NCBI GenBank assembly: GCA_022496205.1
Contig: WTXD01000118.1
Span: forward strand, 1-42,114
Length of the DNA: 42,114 bases
Direction of reading: 5' to 3'
From: Gloeopeniophorella convolvens
Lineage: Eukaryota > Basidiomycota > Agaricomycetes > Russulales
Both the position numbers and the translations under genes were made by a program. Positions 9,403 through 18,964 of this stretch are shown here, in pieces; the stretch's first letter is position 1; each line of letters opens with the position of its first letter. A model generated the notes under the pieces. The model was not told the origin of the DNA. It was given only the letters and a program-made list of their open reading frames with translations, and ran no database searches.

Positions 9403-11273
9403 ATCCTGAGACATCAACATACCGACTTGAATTACCACCTGAGCTAATGCAGCAAAGAATCCACCCTGTGTTCCACGCGTCACTACTGCGGCCGTATGAA
9501 CCGAACGACAACGCATTGTTCCCGAATCGAGAAGCACGCCGGTGGTACGACTTCGGCGCACTTGAGGAAGAAGAGTGGCGTGTGGAGGCCATCGTCGATC
9601 ACCGATGGACTGAGGATGATGGGCGTGGTCCCGCGATCGAATTCCTGGTCGAATGGCCAGCAGGGGATAAGACCTGGGAGACCTATGAAAATTGTAAGGA
9701 CCTGGCAGCACTGGATGAATATCTGGGCCTGCAGGGCGTGCCGGACTGGGAGGACTTACCAAGAAATGATGGAACAACTCCTCGCTTCCACTCTGCACGC
9801 GTCGTCAAACAATGCGACAAAACTTGCTCAACAACCGAAGACCCATCAGCCCTGCGACTGAATGCAATGTGCGTTGGCGTTAAAGAGACCGGTGCGCGCA
9901 ACGCGCATGGTATAAGACGAGTGAGTCGACACTGGAGACTACTATCCAGCAATACTACCTGCTCAGCGATGACTGACTCCCCAATGGACGACTCACCCTT
10001 CTCTATCACCCCAGGCGACACTCTCCTTGACCCCAACGGAAGAGGCGGAGCTCCAGGCACTGCAGTTGACCTCGCGGTGGTGCTCGACTCTTCTATTCCC
10101 CACGACGCTCACGACGTTACGGCACCGCACGACTTCTGGCGCTGGGACGTAGACGCCAAGTTGATTTGTCACAGCGCTTTGTGTCCTACCTGTGCAAACT
10201 ACCTCACTCACCTCGATGACGCAGACCCGTCCTGGCAGCCGGCTTGTCTGGGACGCGACCACTGGCTCAGCTCCTTCGAGCAGGTGGGTATCACCAAGGC
10301 CCAAGCTCAGAACGCACGCGATGCAGTCAAGCGCTCTATAGAAGTCTCCAAAGCTCACGACGTCGCCAAGGCAGCCATTGCGGACACAGAGCTCACTGTT
10401 GCGAACGTGCTGGCAGACAAGAACGAGGCAGTGCGTAACAGAGACAAGGCGCGCGCCATGACCCAGCAGCTCCAGATCCAAGTCAACGCGGCTGAGGACA
10501 AGAACAAGACTCTTGGCTATGAGGTCGAGGTCCTGAACGAGAAAAGAGACAAGCTGTTGACCGAGCTCGCCGAACTTCGCATCGCGCGAGCGAGGAACTA
10601 CGTCGAGTCTCAAGCCCAAGAGCAGAAGCGCGCGCGTGTCTCGGACCGCGACGAAGAGCCAGCTCACCGGCATGACTCAGAGGCTCGCACTAGGTCCACT
10701 TACTGGGACCGTTTTCAGCTACGTTCCATCAACGACGCTAGGCGACTGGTCGAATGCACCACGACGGATGGAGACGCACTCGCTCGTGCTCGCGACCTTC
10801 GTGATGACCTGGTCGGGCGTCGCTCCCTGACAGCACCCCAGACTGTCTTTCTACGCAAATACCGTCACGCCCACGCTGCACTGGAGGGCTCAGCCCCGGC
10901 TCCCGCTAGCACCCGGGACTATGCATCTACACCTGCATACGAGTCGCACCGATCTGGTATGTCGTACAGAGGGGGAGGGGGAGTGCGCAATGTGACTAAT
11001 AACACGCACTCTAATACAGACCCCGCACCTGCATCACCTGTCGCATCAAACCGCCCATCTGTCCAGTCCTCAGTCCTGGAGTGGCAGACGTACCTGCACC
11101 GTTACCCTACGCAGACCCCGCGCGGAATCCTGTCGGAGGTGTCCTACCGTACTGGCGCGATACTAGACAACGGCGTGATTCAAGCTCACCTGGACTTCCT
11201 GCGAGGAGGTATAGACCCCGTGCATCACGCTGCGCTACGCAACCTAGGCGCAGCGTTCGAGACGCAGGTCTAG
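9403..11273 (+). pseudogene. Gypsy 2 Pol continued: integrase C-end, chromodomain, and fused coiled-coil extension
   Basis: The frame resumes at ETSTYRLELPPEL, RIHPVFHASLLRPYEP (integrase C-end), then a chromodomain EWRVEAIVDHRWTEDDGRG ... EFLVEWPAGDKTWETYENC (about 9572-9740). Unlike ordinary gypsy Pol it does not stop there but continues open for about 500 residues. This extension has a cysteine pair (CPTCANYL, about 10185), then an Ala/Glu/Lys-rich predicted coiled coil (about 10295-10605), a basic patch (KRARVSDRD), a Ser/Pro-rich segment and an ending with LGAAFETQV before TAG at 11271-11273. An ATG at 9969 (MTDSPMDDSPFS) could be an alternative start. I do not recognise the extension; a Gag-like or chaperone role would be a guess. 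Confidence 0.7.
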
Positions 11274-11667
11274 GGCCTCTTCTCAATCTGTGGGTACTAC
11301 AAACGCATCCTCTACTCTCGCAACGTAGCCCCGGCTATCCACCAGGGCGGTGTCCAGCTTCGATACTATCTTGGCGATCTCTACAAAAACCCTCCCCTCT
11401 TATGATACCAAATAAGACCTTTTTTGTCCTTAATAAGTGATTATTGGGAACTGGGCTTATTTCTTCCTTATCCATCTAAATTGCCACACTAGTCAAAAGA
11501 CCTACATCTTATTAGCATCTTTAAAAGAACACTCAAAGATAAGGCACACAATAAGACAGAAATAAGCTAGTGAAAAGATAGTCACACTACAATGTAGAAG
11601 CAGTGAAAAGGAGCTAATATTGCAACATAATACTACTAACATTATACACTATTAAAGTAGCTAATAG

Positions 11668-11716
11668 TAACCCTAACCCTAACATAACCCCACCTTAGAA
11701 ACCCAACCCTAACCCT
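11668..11716. repeat. Interstitial telomere-like repeats
   Basis: TAACCCTAACCCTAAC at 11668-11683 and AACCCTAACCCT at about 11705-11716 match the CCCTAA telomere unit used by many filamentous fungi. They lie inside the AT-rich margin of the TIR element, with diverged units between them. Confidence 0.6.
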
Positions 11717-13029
11717 CAACCACAAGTCATCCAGCCAGGGACCAGAGTCTGCTGCTCAACAGAGTCAGCAATAGTACATGGAAGAGTGAAGAAACATACC
11801 TTATACCAGTCAAAGAAGCAAGAGATAATGAGAGGCGAGGCAGCAACAAGCCAGCAAGATCTTGCACTAGTCATAAAGTCAGAAAACCCATGTAGGACAT
11901 GCTAAACACTCACCCTATGCCCAGTTCCATCCTATACTGACCTTAACTTGCAGGTAGTGGGCTTGCAGGTACGGCGGGAGGGAAGGGAAGAGGAAAGGGA
12001 GAGGGGAAATGGGGAAAGATGGAGGGAGGAGAAGAGAGCGAAACGACGTGGCAACGCGCGTCGCAAAGTTTCGTACGACACCGGGTTCAGCCGGATAGTT
12101 CACACGCACATCACGCATCACGCATCACGCGTTCTTGCCTTGCAGGCCAACGGTTCGACTTGTCGTTTTTCGAAAACGGCAGCTGAGTTGTACACACACA
12201 GGTGCGCTATCCATCGCCTCTTGCTCCCGCTCTTCCTGACCTGCTCGTTTGCGACCGCGGCGCACCCCGCACTGCGCATACTACGCAGATGCACCAGCCC
12301 ACCCAGGTGCCCACGCGCACCGCCGCCCCTCGCGGTCACTGCCTGTAAGTCCCTGTGCCACCGTCCGTGCGCTGATCTATGTCCCCCAGTTCAGGCGCCC
12401 TCCCGCGCCTTGTCCCCCCGCGCCTACCACCGCCCCCCACGCCTTGAATCCACCGCATCACCATACGTGCTTGCTGCCCACACCGCCGGCTGTGGCAACG
12501 CCAAGCGCGGCGCCGCTGCGCCCCCGCCTCGTCTGGTGTCCGTGACGATCACGTCACCCCGCACCGCACCTCATCGCCCTCGCTTCGGTTGTCCGCCGCC
12601 CCGTGCCTCCTGCCCTCGCCGTCCCGCCTCCTCACTGTACTTATGCAACGAGGTGTCGTAGCTCAGTCCGGCCCATCAAGTCTAGGTGCGTGGTACCCGC
12701 CTCGGGCGTCGGCAGTGCGCTAACCACCCCCGATGCCTGCACAGCACCCTGCGACCGGCCCCCTCCCCTCGTCACCCTCTCCGCCAGCCCGCCGTGCTCG
12801 CGGCACTTGCGGCGCGGCCAACGACCTAGCACGGAGGGCGCAACGAGGTGCACCGGCGTATCTGATATGCGGTATCCATGTTGACTGCCAAGCCCACTCC
12901 ATACCCCCGTATCTGCTCCCGCGCGGAGCAGCACGGCCCCGACGCAACGACGACGATAACAACGCCGCCGCCGCCCGATGCTGTCCAGTGACGACGACGG
13001 TGGCCACGACACGCCACGATGCAGCACAG

Positions 13030-13095
13030 CCATGACGGTGACAACGACGATGACAACGACGATGACAACGACGCCGCCGCCGCCGCCACCACCAG
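13030..13095. repeat. Trinucleotide-like microsatellite
   Basis: A run built of ATGACAACGACG units followed by GCC/CCG/CCA triplets, within the GC-rich core of the TIR element. It explains several long spurious ORFs in both directions here. Confidence 0.75.
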
Positions 13096-13422
13096 CATCG
13101 TGCACCCACGACTGCGACGAGATCAAGGACGACAGCGGCGGTGGTGGCGCGTGTGGGAACGGCGGTAGCGACTGCGAGAACGGTGGCAGTCAGTGCACAA
13201 GGGACCGCAGCGGGCGGGAAACTCTAGACAGATTATATCCAATACTATCTCTATTCTTTTGTATAGAGAGGTTTTTTTTCAGATGTAAGGAAGGCAGAAG
13301 CTGAGCAGAAGACTCAGGCAAGCTGAAGGCTGTAAGATGGGCATAAGCAGGCTCTAATCTAGCTCTAAGAGTGCTAAGAAAGGCTAATCCTGGTAAGCAG
13401 GAGTAAGACAGGGGGGTTTTCG

Positions 13423-13590
13423 TAGAGCGGTAACACCTCGTCGAACCCGAACAACCCCCTGGCGCAGCCCACCGTGAACTACGCTAGTGCTGCCGCCCGT
13501 GCGTCGCCCGCCGCCATGAACTACGTCGCGGGTGCCGATCACGCTGATAGTTCAAACGACAATGGCACTGATGCGATGCGCGAGGACTGA
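13423..13590 (+). pseudogene. Gypsy 2 polyprotein C-terminal tail
   Basis: Joining at the TA target site, the frame that ran on past 11273 (GLFSICGYYKRILYSRNVA, to the insertion point at GATCTCTA) continues here as SGNTSSNPNNPLAQPTVNYA ... SSNDNGTDAMRED, stopping at TGA 13588-13590. The polypurine tract and LTR follow at once. In-frame stops at 11271 and at the junction show the copy is dead. Function of this tail is unknown. Confidence 0.55.
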
Positions 13591-13627
13591 AATGTTCTGG
13601 ATTGCAGGTCAATCCAGAGGGGGAGGA

Positions 13628-13862
13628 TGTAAGGGTGCGCACGCATCATGCGCGCACTGGCCGGAGGTGAATCATTATGGGTTTAGGATTCTACCAGTTG
13701 GGTGATAACCGGTAGCTCGTGATTGATGGATAGTGGATATAAGGACGTCGTTCTGGACGCGAGGACGATAGCCTTTTTGTACCTACTTCACGAGTCACCG
13801 AATTCACCCCACTAGTATAGTGGGTTCTGGTTACTTTTGGAGTGCATCAAGGACTACCGACA
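13628..13862 (+). repeat. Gypsy 2 3' LTR (235 bp)
   Basis: The LTR opens TGTAAGGGTGCGCACGCATC directly after the purine run AGAGGGGGAGGA and ends GGACTACCGACA. It includes a GATATAAGG TATA-like box near 13736. A copy of the same length in opposite orientation lies at 20027-20261, which fixes both ends. Confidence 0.85.
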
Positions 13863-13890
13863 GTTCTGGTTACTTTTGGAGTGCATCAAG
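13863..13890 (+). repeat. Duplicated fragment of the gypsy 2 LTR tail
   Basis: GTTCTGGTTACTTTTGGAGT and the next bases repeat the last part of the preceding LTR. With GGACTA on the far side of copia 2 (20021-20026) it makes a 33-nt spacer between the forward and the reversed LTR. Copia 2 inserted within it, duplicating TCAAG. Confidence 0.8.
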
Positions 13891-14369
13891 TGTAGAATAA
13901 ATGCCGGGTATCGAGCTCTTCGCTAAAGCGTGCGACAGCGGTGCTATAAGTAAGCAAACGCCGGCTCAGTCACTCGCACGCTACGTGGACGAGAACTATG
14001 TTTATTCACCTATAAGTAAGCAAACACCGGCTAGGCGGAATAAGCATACAGGTGTGCAAGACGAGAATACTATAGCTCACCTCAGTCACTCGCACGCTAC
14101 GTGGACAAGAACTGAGGGGCCTATGGTATGGACGGTCGGTCATAAGTCCATCAGCCACAGCTATACAGTAGGAAAATTTCGGGGAAACGGAACCAAATGC
14201 CTTTGCGCTGTGAGCAAGAGCGCGAGCGCGAGGCAGCGCATACGAAACGGCGGAATCCCGGGCCGGAGCGCCCGGGACGACAGAAACTGTAAGGTAAAAG
14301 GGATCCGCGCGCGTTTGTCCACACGCGCGCGCAGCGAAATATAAGGGAATATAAAGTATACTTCCAACA
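13891..14369 (-). repeat. Copia 2 3' LTR
   Basis: In + orientation it reads TGTAGAATAAATG ... ACTTCCAACA. It contains a short internal tandem repeat (CTATAAGTAAGCAAAC, twice, about 13945-14030). The sequence GTGTGCAAGACGAG at about 14052-14065 is the unoccupied site for the solo LTR found in the other LTR. Confidence 0.93.
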
Positions 14370-14376
14370 CTCCCCC

Positions 14377-16711
14377 TCAAACCGCGCGGAGACCAAGCTC
14401 CTGCGCGAAGTGCTTCACCTTCGGAGAAGGCAACGCTTTTGTCAGGGCGTCCGCCACCATGTCCACCGTAGGGCAGTACACGAGGCGAACCTTCCCGTCG
14501 GCGACCACCCAGCGGATGAAGTGATAACGCACGTCGATGTGCTTCGTGCGGGCGTGGTACTGGCTGTCGCGCGTGAGTGCGATCGCCGACTGGTTGTCCG
14601 AGAACAGGACCGTCGCGTCCTTGATGGGGCCGAAGATCTCTGAGAGCAGGTTCCGCAACCACAGGGCCTCTTTGGTCCCATGCGTCGCAGCGACATACTC
14701 ACTCTCCGTAGTGGAAAGCGAGACAATCTCCTGCTTCTTGGAGGACCACGACACGGCGCCGCCGTCGATCAGAAAAGCGTATCCGGAGATCGCTCGCCTG
14801 TCCTCAGCCATGCTGCCGTCCGCATCGGCATACCCCACTAGGGTGCGGCGCGTCTCGCCGTACGTGAGCCACAAGTCGCGTGTGCCGCTGAGGTAACGGT
14901 AAATGCGTTTCACAGCGTTCCAGTGCGCTGGCCCGGGGTTGGCGGAGAATCGCGCGACGGTCGCCACAGCGAACGCGATGTCAGGACGGGTGGCGAGGGC
15001 TGCCCAGTTCAGCGCGCCGACGGCCTCGCGATATGGCACGTCGCGCATGGCTGCGAACTCGGCGGCGTCAGCAGGGGATTGTTCGCTCGTGAGGCGCGCC
15101 TGGGGGTCCATGGGCGTGGAGACGGGCTTGAGCTCCTCGAGGTTGAATCGACGCAGGATCGAGTCGATGTACGCGCGCTGGGAGAGATGAATCTTCTTCG
15201 CGCTTCGATCCCGCTTGATCTCGATACCTAGGAGCCAGTGCAGCTCTCCTAAGTCGGTGACCTCGACGTGCTTGCGCAGGCCGTCCTTCAGCTCCTCGAT
15301 GAGCGCGAGCGTGGTGGCGGCTATCGAGCAGTCGTCAACGTGCACGGCGACAACGGTCAGCTTGCCTTCTTTGACTATGAGCTTGTAGAAGACGCCTCGT
15401 CGACGGCACACTGCTTGAACCCAAGACTGAGGAAGATGGACTTGAGCTTTTGGTACCAGCGCCTGCCAGACTGCTTCAGGCCATACAGCGTCTTGAGAAG
15501 ACGAAGCACGCGCGCCCCGGCGTCATGAACTTTGTAGCCCGGCGGATGCTGCATGTAGAGGATCTCGTCAGCGTTGAGTTCGCCGTTGAGATAAGCCCCC
15601 TTGATGTCCACTTGGTGCAACTCCATCCCCAGTTGGTTCGCCATGGCGATGATGGCGCGCGACGATGCGAGCTTGGCGACTGGCGCGTAGGTGTCGTCGT
15701 AGTCGACGCCGTCGATCTGGCTGAAGCCCTTGGCTACCAGCCGCGCCTTGTAGCGCGCGATACGACCGGCCGCGTCCTTCTTCGCCTTGAAGACCCATTT
15801 CGAGCCGATGATGTTTGCGCCCGGGGCGCGTGTTCGAGCTTCCAGGTACCGGCCGCCTTCAGCGTGCCGAGCTCCTCCTCGATAGCCTTCTCCCAGAGTA
15901 GCCAGTCTGGGCGCCGCTTCGCCTCGGCAAGCGTGCGTGGCTCTAGGGCTTCAGTGTCCGCGGTTACAGTGACGAACGCGTACTCGATGCCGATCCAGTC
16001 ATCCATGAGCTCTGGGGTACCATCCTGCTGAACAACCCACACTCCCCCTGCCTCGTCAAGGTCGTCGAATGCACCAGGGAGTTGCAGGCCGCGCACGAAT
16101 TTCGGGTCAGCGCGGCGTGCGGACGTGACGCCGGCGCCGGACTGGATATCGCGGACTATGCGTGATGGCTTGCGTGCGCGTACGGGACGAGTGGGAGGAG
16201 GAGGAGGAGGAGCGGCGTCGTCGGGTTCGGAAGGTGGGTCAACGAGGCGTTCAACTTCGCCATCGCTGTCATGGGACGTGGTAGCGGGAGCGGGCGGTTC
16301 GGGAGTGGCGGTGGGAAGCGCCGGCGTGCCAGAATTAGGCGGCGTGCCGTACGTGGGAGTAGAAGCGTGTTGGGGGGTTGGGAGATCCGCAGGCGGCTCA
16401 CGCGGAACACTCCATCCCTCCCCCTCGAGCTGCGCTGCGGTCGTGAAGTACATGTTCCGCTCGATGGATACGGTCTTCGACTTCGGCCAGTAGACTCTGT
16501 GGCCACGCGACTCAACGTCGGATCCGAGCCAGCGCCCCTCGCGCGCTCTAGGATCAAGCTTCGAGCCCGTCGGGTCGTGCACCCAAACGACGCATCCCCA
16601 CTGCCGCACGTTGCTCAGATCGGGCGGCGAGCCATACAAGGCCTCCCAAGGAGTTTTGCCGCCGAGTGCGCGCGTGGAGGTACGGTTTTTGAGCCATATG
16701 GCATGCCGCAA
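14377..16711 (-). pseudogene. Copia 2 integrase C-end, reverse transcriptase and RNase H
   Basis: Read from high to low coordinates: the integrase C-terminal part (RHAIWLKNRTSTRALGGKTP, WGCVVWVHDPTGSKL) and a Pro-rich linker, then a frameshift near 15825. The RT then runs KWVFKAKKDAAGR, LVAKGFSQIDGVDYD and VDIKGAYLNGELNADEILYM. A frameshift near 15390-15410 is followed by VVAVHVDDCSIAAT (HVDD catalytic box at about 15331-15344 in place of YVDD). RNase H follows (GYADADGSMAEDRRAISGYA, SSKKQEIVSLSTTESEY, SDNQSAI, HIDVRYHFIR), ending at 14377 next to the polypurine tract. A further frameshift near 16712 separates it from the upstream half. Confidence 0.9.
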
Positions 16712-18960
16712 CGCTTCGCCCCATAGGAACGCGGGAGGCCGCTCGAATGGATGAGCGCGCGCACCTTCTCGACAAGAGTGCGGTTCAGCCTCTCCGCGAT
16801 GCCGTTGAGCTGAGGTGTGTCGTGTACCGTCAAGCGCCGCGCAGTCCCAGCCTTAGTCAAGTGGGCCGAGAAGTTGTCACCCAAGTACTCGCCGCCGCGG
16901 TCCGAGCGCAGGACCTTAATGTCCTTGCAATGACGCTGCGTCTTCGCCCATGCCTCAAAGGACTTGTAGGCATTTAGGGCACCACTTTTTCGAGCGAGCA
17001 GATATGCCACGGTGTAGCGCGTCGCGTCATCGGTGAATGAGATGAAGTAGTGGCGGCCGCGGCGGGTCGGCGTAGGTGACGGGCCCCATACGTCGGTGTG
17101 TACTTCGTCACCGAAGTTCTGGGCTTGGGGGCTTTCGCGGAGTTTTGGTACAGGCACGCGCGTGGCTCGCGCATACAGGCAGGCGTCGCACGGCTCCTCG
17201 CGCGAGTTTGGGTTGAGGACGATGCCGCTCACGCGCCCGTCTTCGACTAGCTTACGGGCTGAGGCTGGAGCGATGTGCCCCATGCAGCGGTGCAGCTCCA
17301 TTACGGAGACGACTTCGGCGGCGTTCGCAGCGGCTGGGGTATGGGTCACGCGGTATGCGCCCATTGATGTTCGCGGGATGCGTGCGACTCGCCCACCGTC
17401 TGGTGAGATGATGTCCAAGGCTCCGCTGCCAATGGTGATGCGGTAGCCGAGGCGATCCAGCGCGCCGAGCGATATGAGGGTGTAGCCGGCGGACGGGGCA
17501 TGCAGGACGTCAGCGAGTACGATTTCCGACTCCTTCTTGCCGTTTGGGGTTCTGACGACCATATTCCCTGTGCCCACAGCAGGGAATTGTTGAGAGTTGG
17601 CCGCGCGGAGGTATTGGGGAGGGGAGAGTGTTCGATAAGTGGTGAAGTCGGCACGGTGCGGCGATATGTGTCGCGTCACACCCGAGTCGTACATCTCAAC
17701 GCGCACTGAATTCGAATCGTCGCTAGCTGATGTGACAGTCTGCGTGAGGGGTTCTGCGTCGATTGGGACCTGCTCCTCGTCGCCGCGGGCCTTGCTTTTT
17801 GCCCCGACGACCGCGTCTGCAGTCCACGCGTTCGATGCGTTCCTTGCCCTGTCCGCCTTGCCCTCCAGCTCCAATTCCAGCTCCTTGTCCTCTCGCAGCC
17901 AGTCGTCGACGTCCGCCGCGACGTGCGGCGCGACCTCTGTTACAGCCCAGCACCCATCCGGTTCGTCGTCGATGGCGAGCTCCTCCGCGGTGTTGGCTAA
18001 CCCGATAGGCTTGTTTTCAGGTTTCTTTTCAGCAGATTTTTCGTCAGACTCGGAGTTCTTCTTGGGAGAGCGACACTCCCGAGCCCAGTGGCCAGCCTTG
18101 CCACAGTTGCGACATTTGCCCTTGCGCTTGGGCTTCTTGCCATCGGCCGATGCTGCCATGGCCTCGTCGCTGGTGTCCTTGCCGCGCCCTTTGCCTCCAG
18201 TTCCGCGGAGCCGGCGCTTACGCGCCGCGAGGCGATCGGCCTCCTCCATGACGTGGTCGATCAGGACCTCAGTGTCCAGGTCAAGGGTAGGGGAGTGGAT
18301 GCGGGTGGAGTGGAGCAGTTGGGACGCAAACTGGGACAGCTCCTCGGGAATACCGCGCATGACGGCTTGGCGGTACTCCTTGTTGGTGATCAAGACACCG
18401 ACGGCGGCAAGTTCTTCGCGCCGGACGCGCAGGGTGGACAGGAACTCGCGAACGTCCCCATCCTTGGGACACTTCATCTCCATGAACGCTGCCTCGAGCT
18501 CGTCTTGAGCATGGACGCTCTTGACCGAGAATTCGGATACGACGCGGTCCCAGTGTGCCTTGGCCGTGGTGAGGTGCACAAGGCGGACGGCGGTCGTGTC
18601 GGGAAGGCGTTGGGAGAGAAGGTAACGTGCCACCTGGTCTTCATGGTCCCATGCGTCCTGTGCCGCTAACTCCTCCGCAGTTGCGCCAGCTTTCTCGTCG
18701 GCAATCGTGGGGCGGGTGATCTTGCCCACGAAGTAGCCCCAACGACGCGTGGTCATCATGGCCTCGCTGAAGCGCATCTGAAAGATGGCCCAGTTCGTGC
18801 CGCTGGGTTCGAGACGCGGAACGTTGGCAGGGAGAACCTCGGGAACGGATCCGGGGTTGGGAGCGTGAGTAGGTGCGGCAGCAGCAGTCATCTTGGGGGA
18901 CGACGTGGATTTCGGAGCAGGGGTAGAAGTCGAAGAAGTAGCAGATGGATCAGGGCCCAT
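16712..18960 (-). pseudogene. Copia 2 Gag, protease and integrase core
   Basis: The ATG at 18960-18958 lies only a few bases after the 5' LTR. The N-terminal Gag region (PRLEPSGTNWAIFQMRFSEA) is followed by a UBN2-like Gag segment, a zinc knuckle CRNCGKAGHWARECR (about 18071-18118) and an acidic linker. The protease site reads EMYDSGVTRHI (about 17668-17692), with DSGV where DSGA or DSGS is usual. The pre-integrase zinc domain (HRCMGHIAPASARKLVEDG ... CDACLYARATR) and integrase core (VHTDVWGPSP, FTDDATRYTV, LRSDRGGEYLG, NGIAERLNRTLVEKV) follow. The frame fails near 16712, within the integrase. Confidence 0.9.
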
Positions 18961-18964
18961 AACC

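Larger units (their letters stand above)
11384..13422. mobile_element. 2.04-kb non-autonomous TIR element with TA target site, inserted in gypsy 2
   Basis: The ends are imperfect inverted repeats: left CAAAAACCCTCCCCTCTTA, right (reverse complement) CGAAAACCCCCCTGTCTTA, 15 of 19 matching. TA dinucleotides flank them at 11382-11383 and 13423-13424. The first ~550 bp are AT-rich with repeated AATAAG motifs and two telomere-like stretches; 12000-13240 is GC-rich and low in complexity; the last ~200 bp are AT-richer again. The ORFs in the GC-rich core are proline, arginine or histidine strings in several overlapping frames and look spurious. No transposase is present. TA plus TIR suggests Tc1/mariner-like mobilisation, but superfamily assignment is inference. 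Confidence 0.65.
6440..13862 (+). mobile_element. Gypsy 2: chromodomain Ty3/gypsy element, 5' truncated, with nested insertions
   Basis: What remains runs from mid-RT to the 3' LTR: RT thumb, RNase H, integrase, chromodomain, a long fused extension, a polypurine tract (AGAGGGGGAGGA, about 13616-13627) and a 235-bp LTR. The 5' LTR, Gag, protease and RT fingers/palm are absent, replaced by copia 1. Two later insertions split the coding frame: a solo LTR at 8700-9402 and a TIR element at 11384-13422. Removing each with one target copy keeps the same frame, which is strong evidence that all pieces are one element. Confidence 0.85.

Noticed and set aside
12110..12131. Short CATCACG tandem repeat as a regulatory array
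   Set aside because: Only three units, in low-complexity surroundings, with no other support.
12650..12720. tRNA-like A-box (GTCGTAGCTCAGTCCGG) suggesting a tRNA or SINE
   Set aside because: No B-box, anticodon arm or acceptor pairing follows at the right distance.
11948..13304. Long overlapping ORFs on both strands
   Set aside because: They are proline-, arginine- and histidine-rich in several frames at once, follow the GC-rich and triplet-repeat composition, and show no domain or conserved start context.
13901..14344. Plus-strand ORF within the copia 2 LTR, also at 18975 and 19659
   Set aside because: These are non-coding LTR sequence read by chance; the open frames recur only because the LTR is duplicated.
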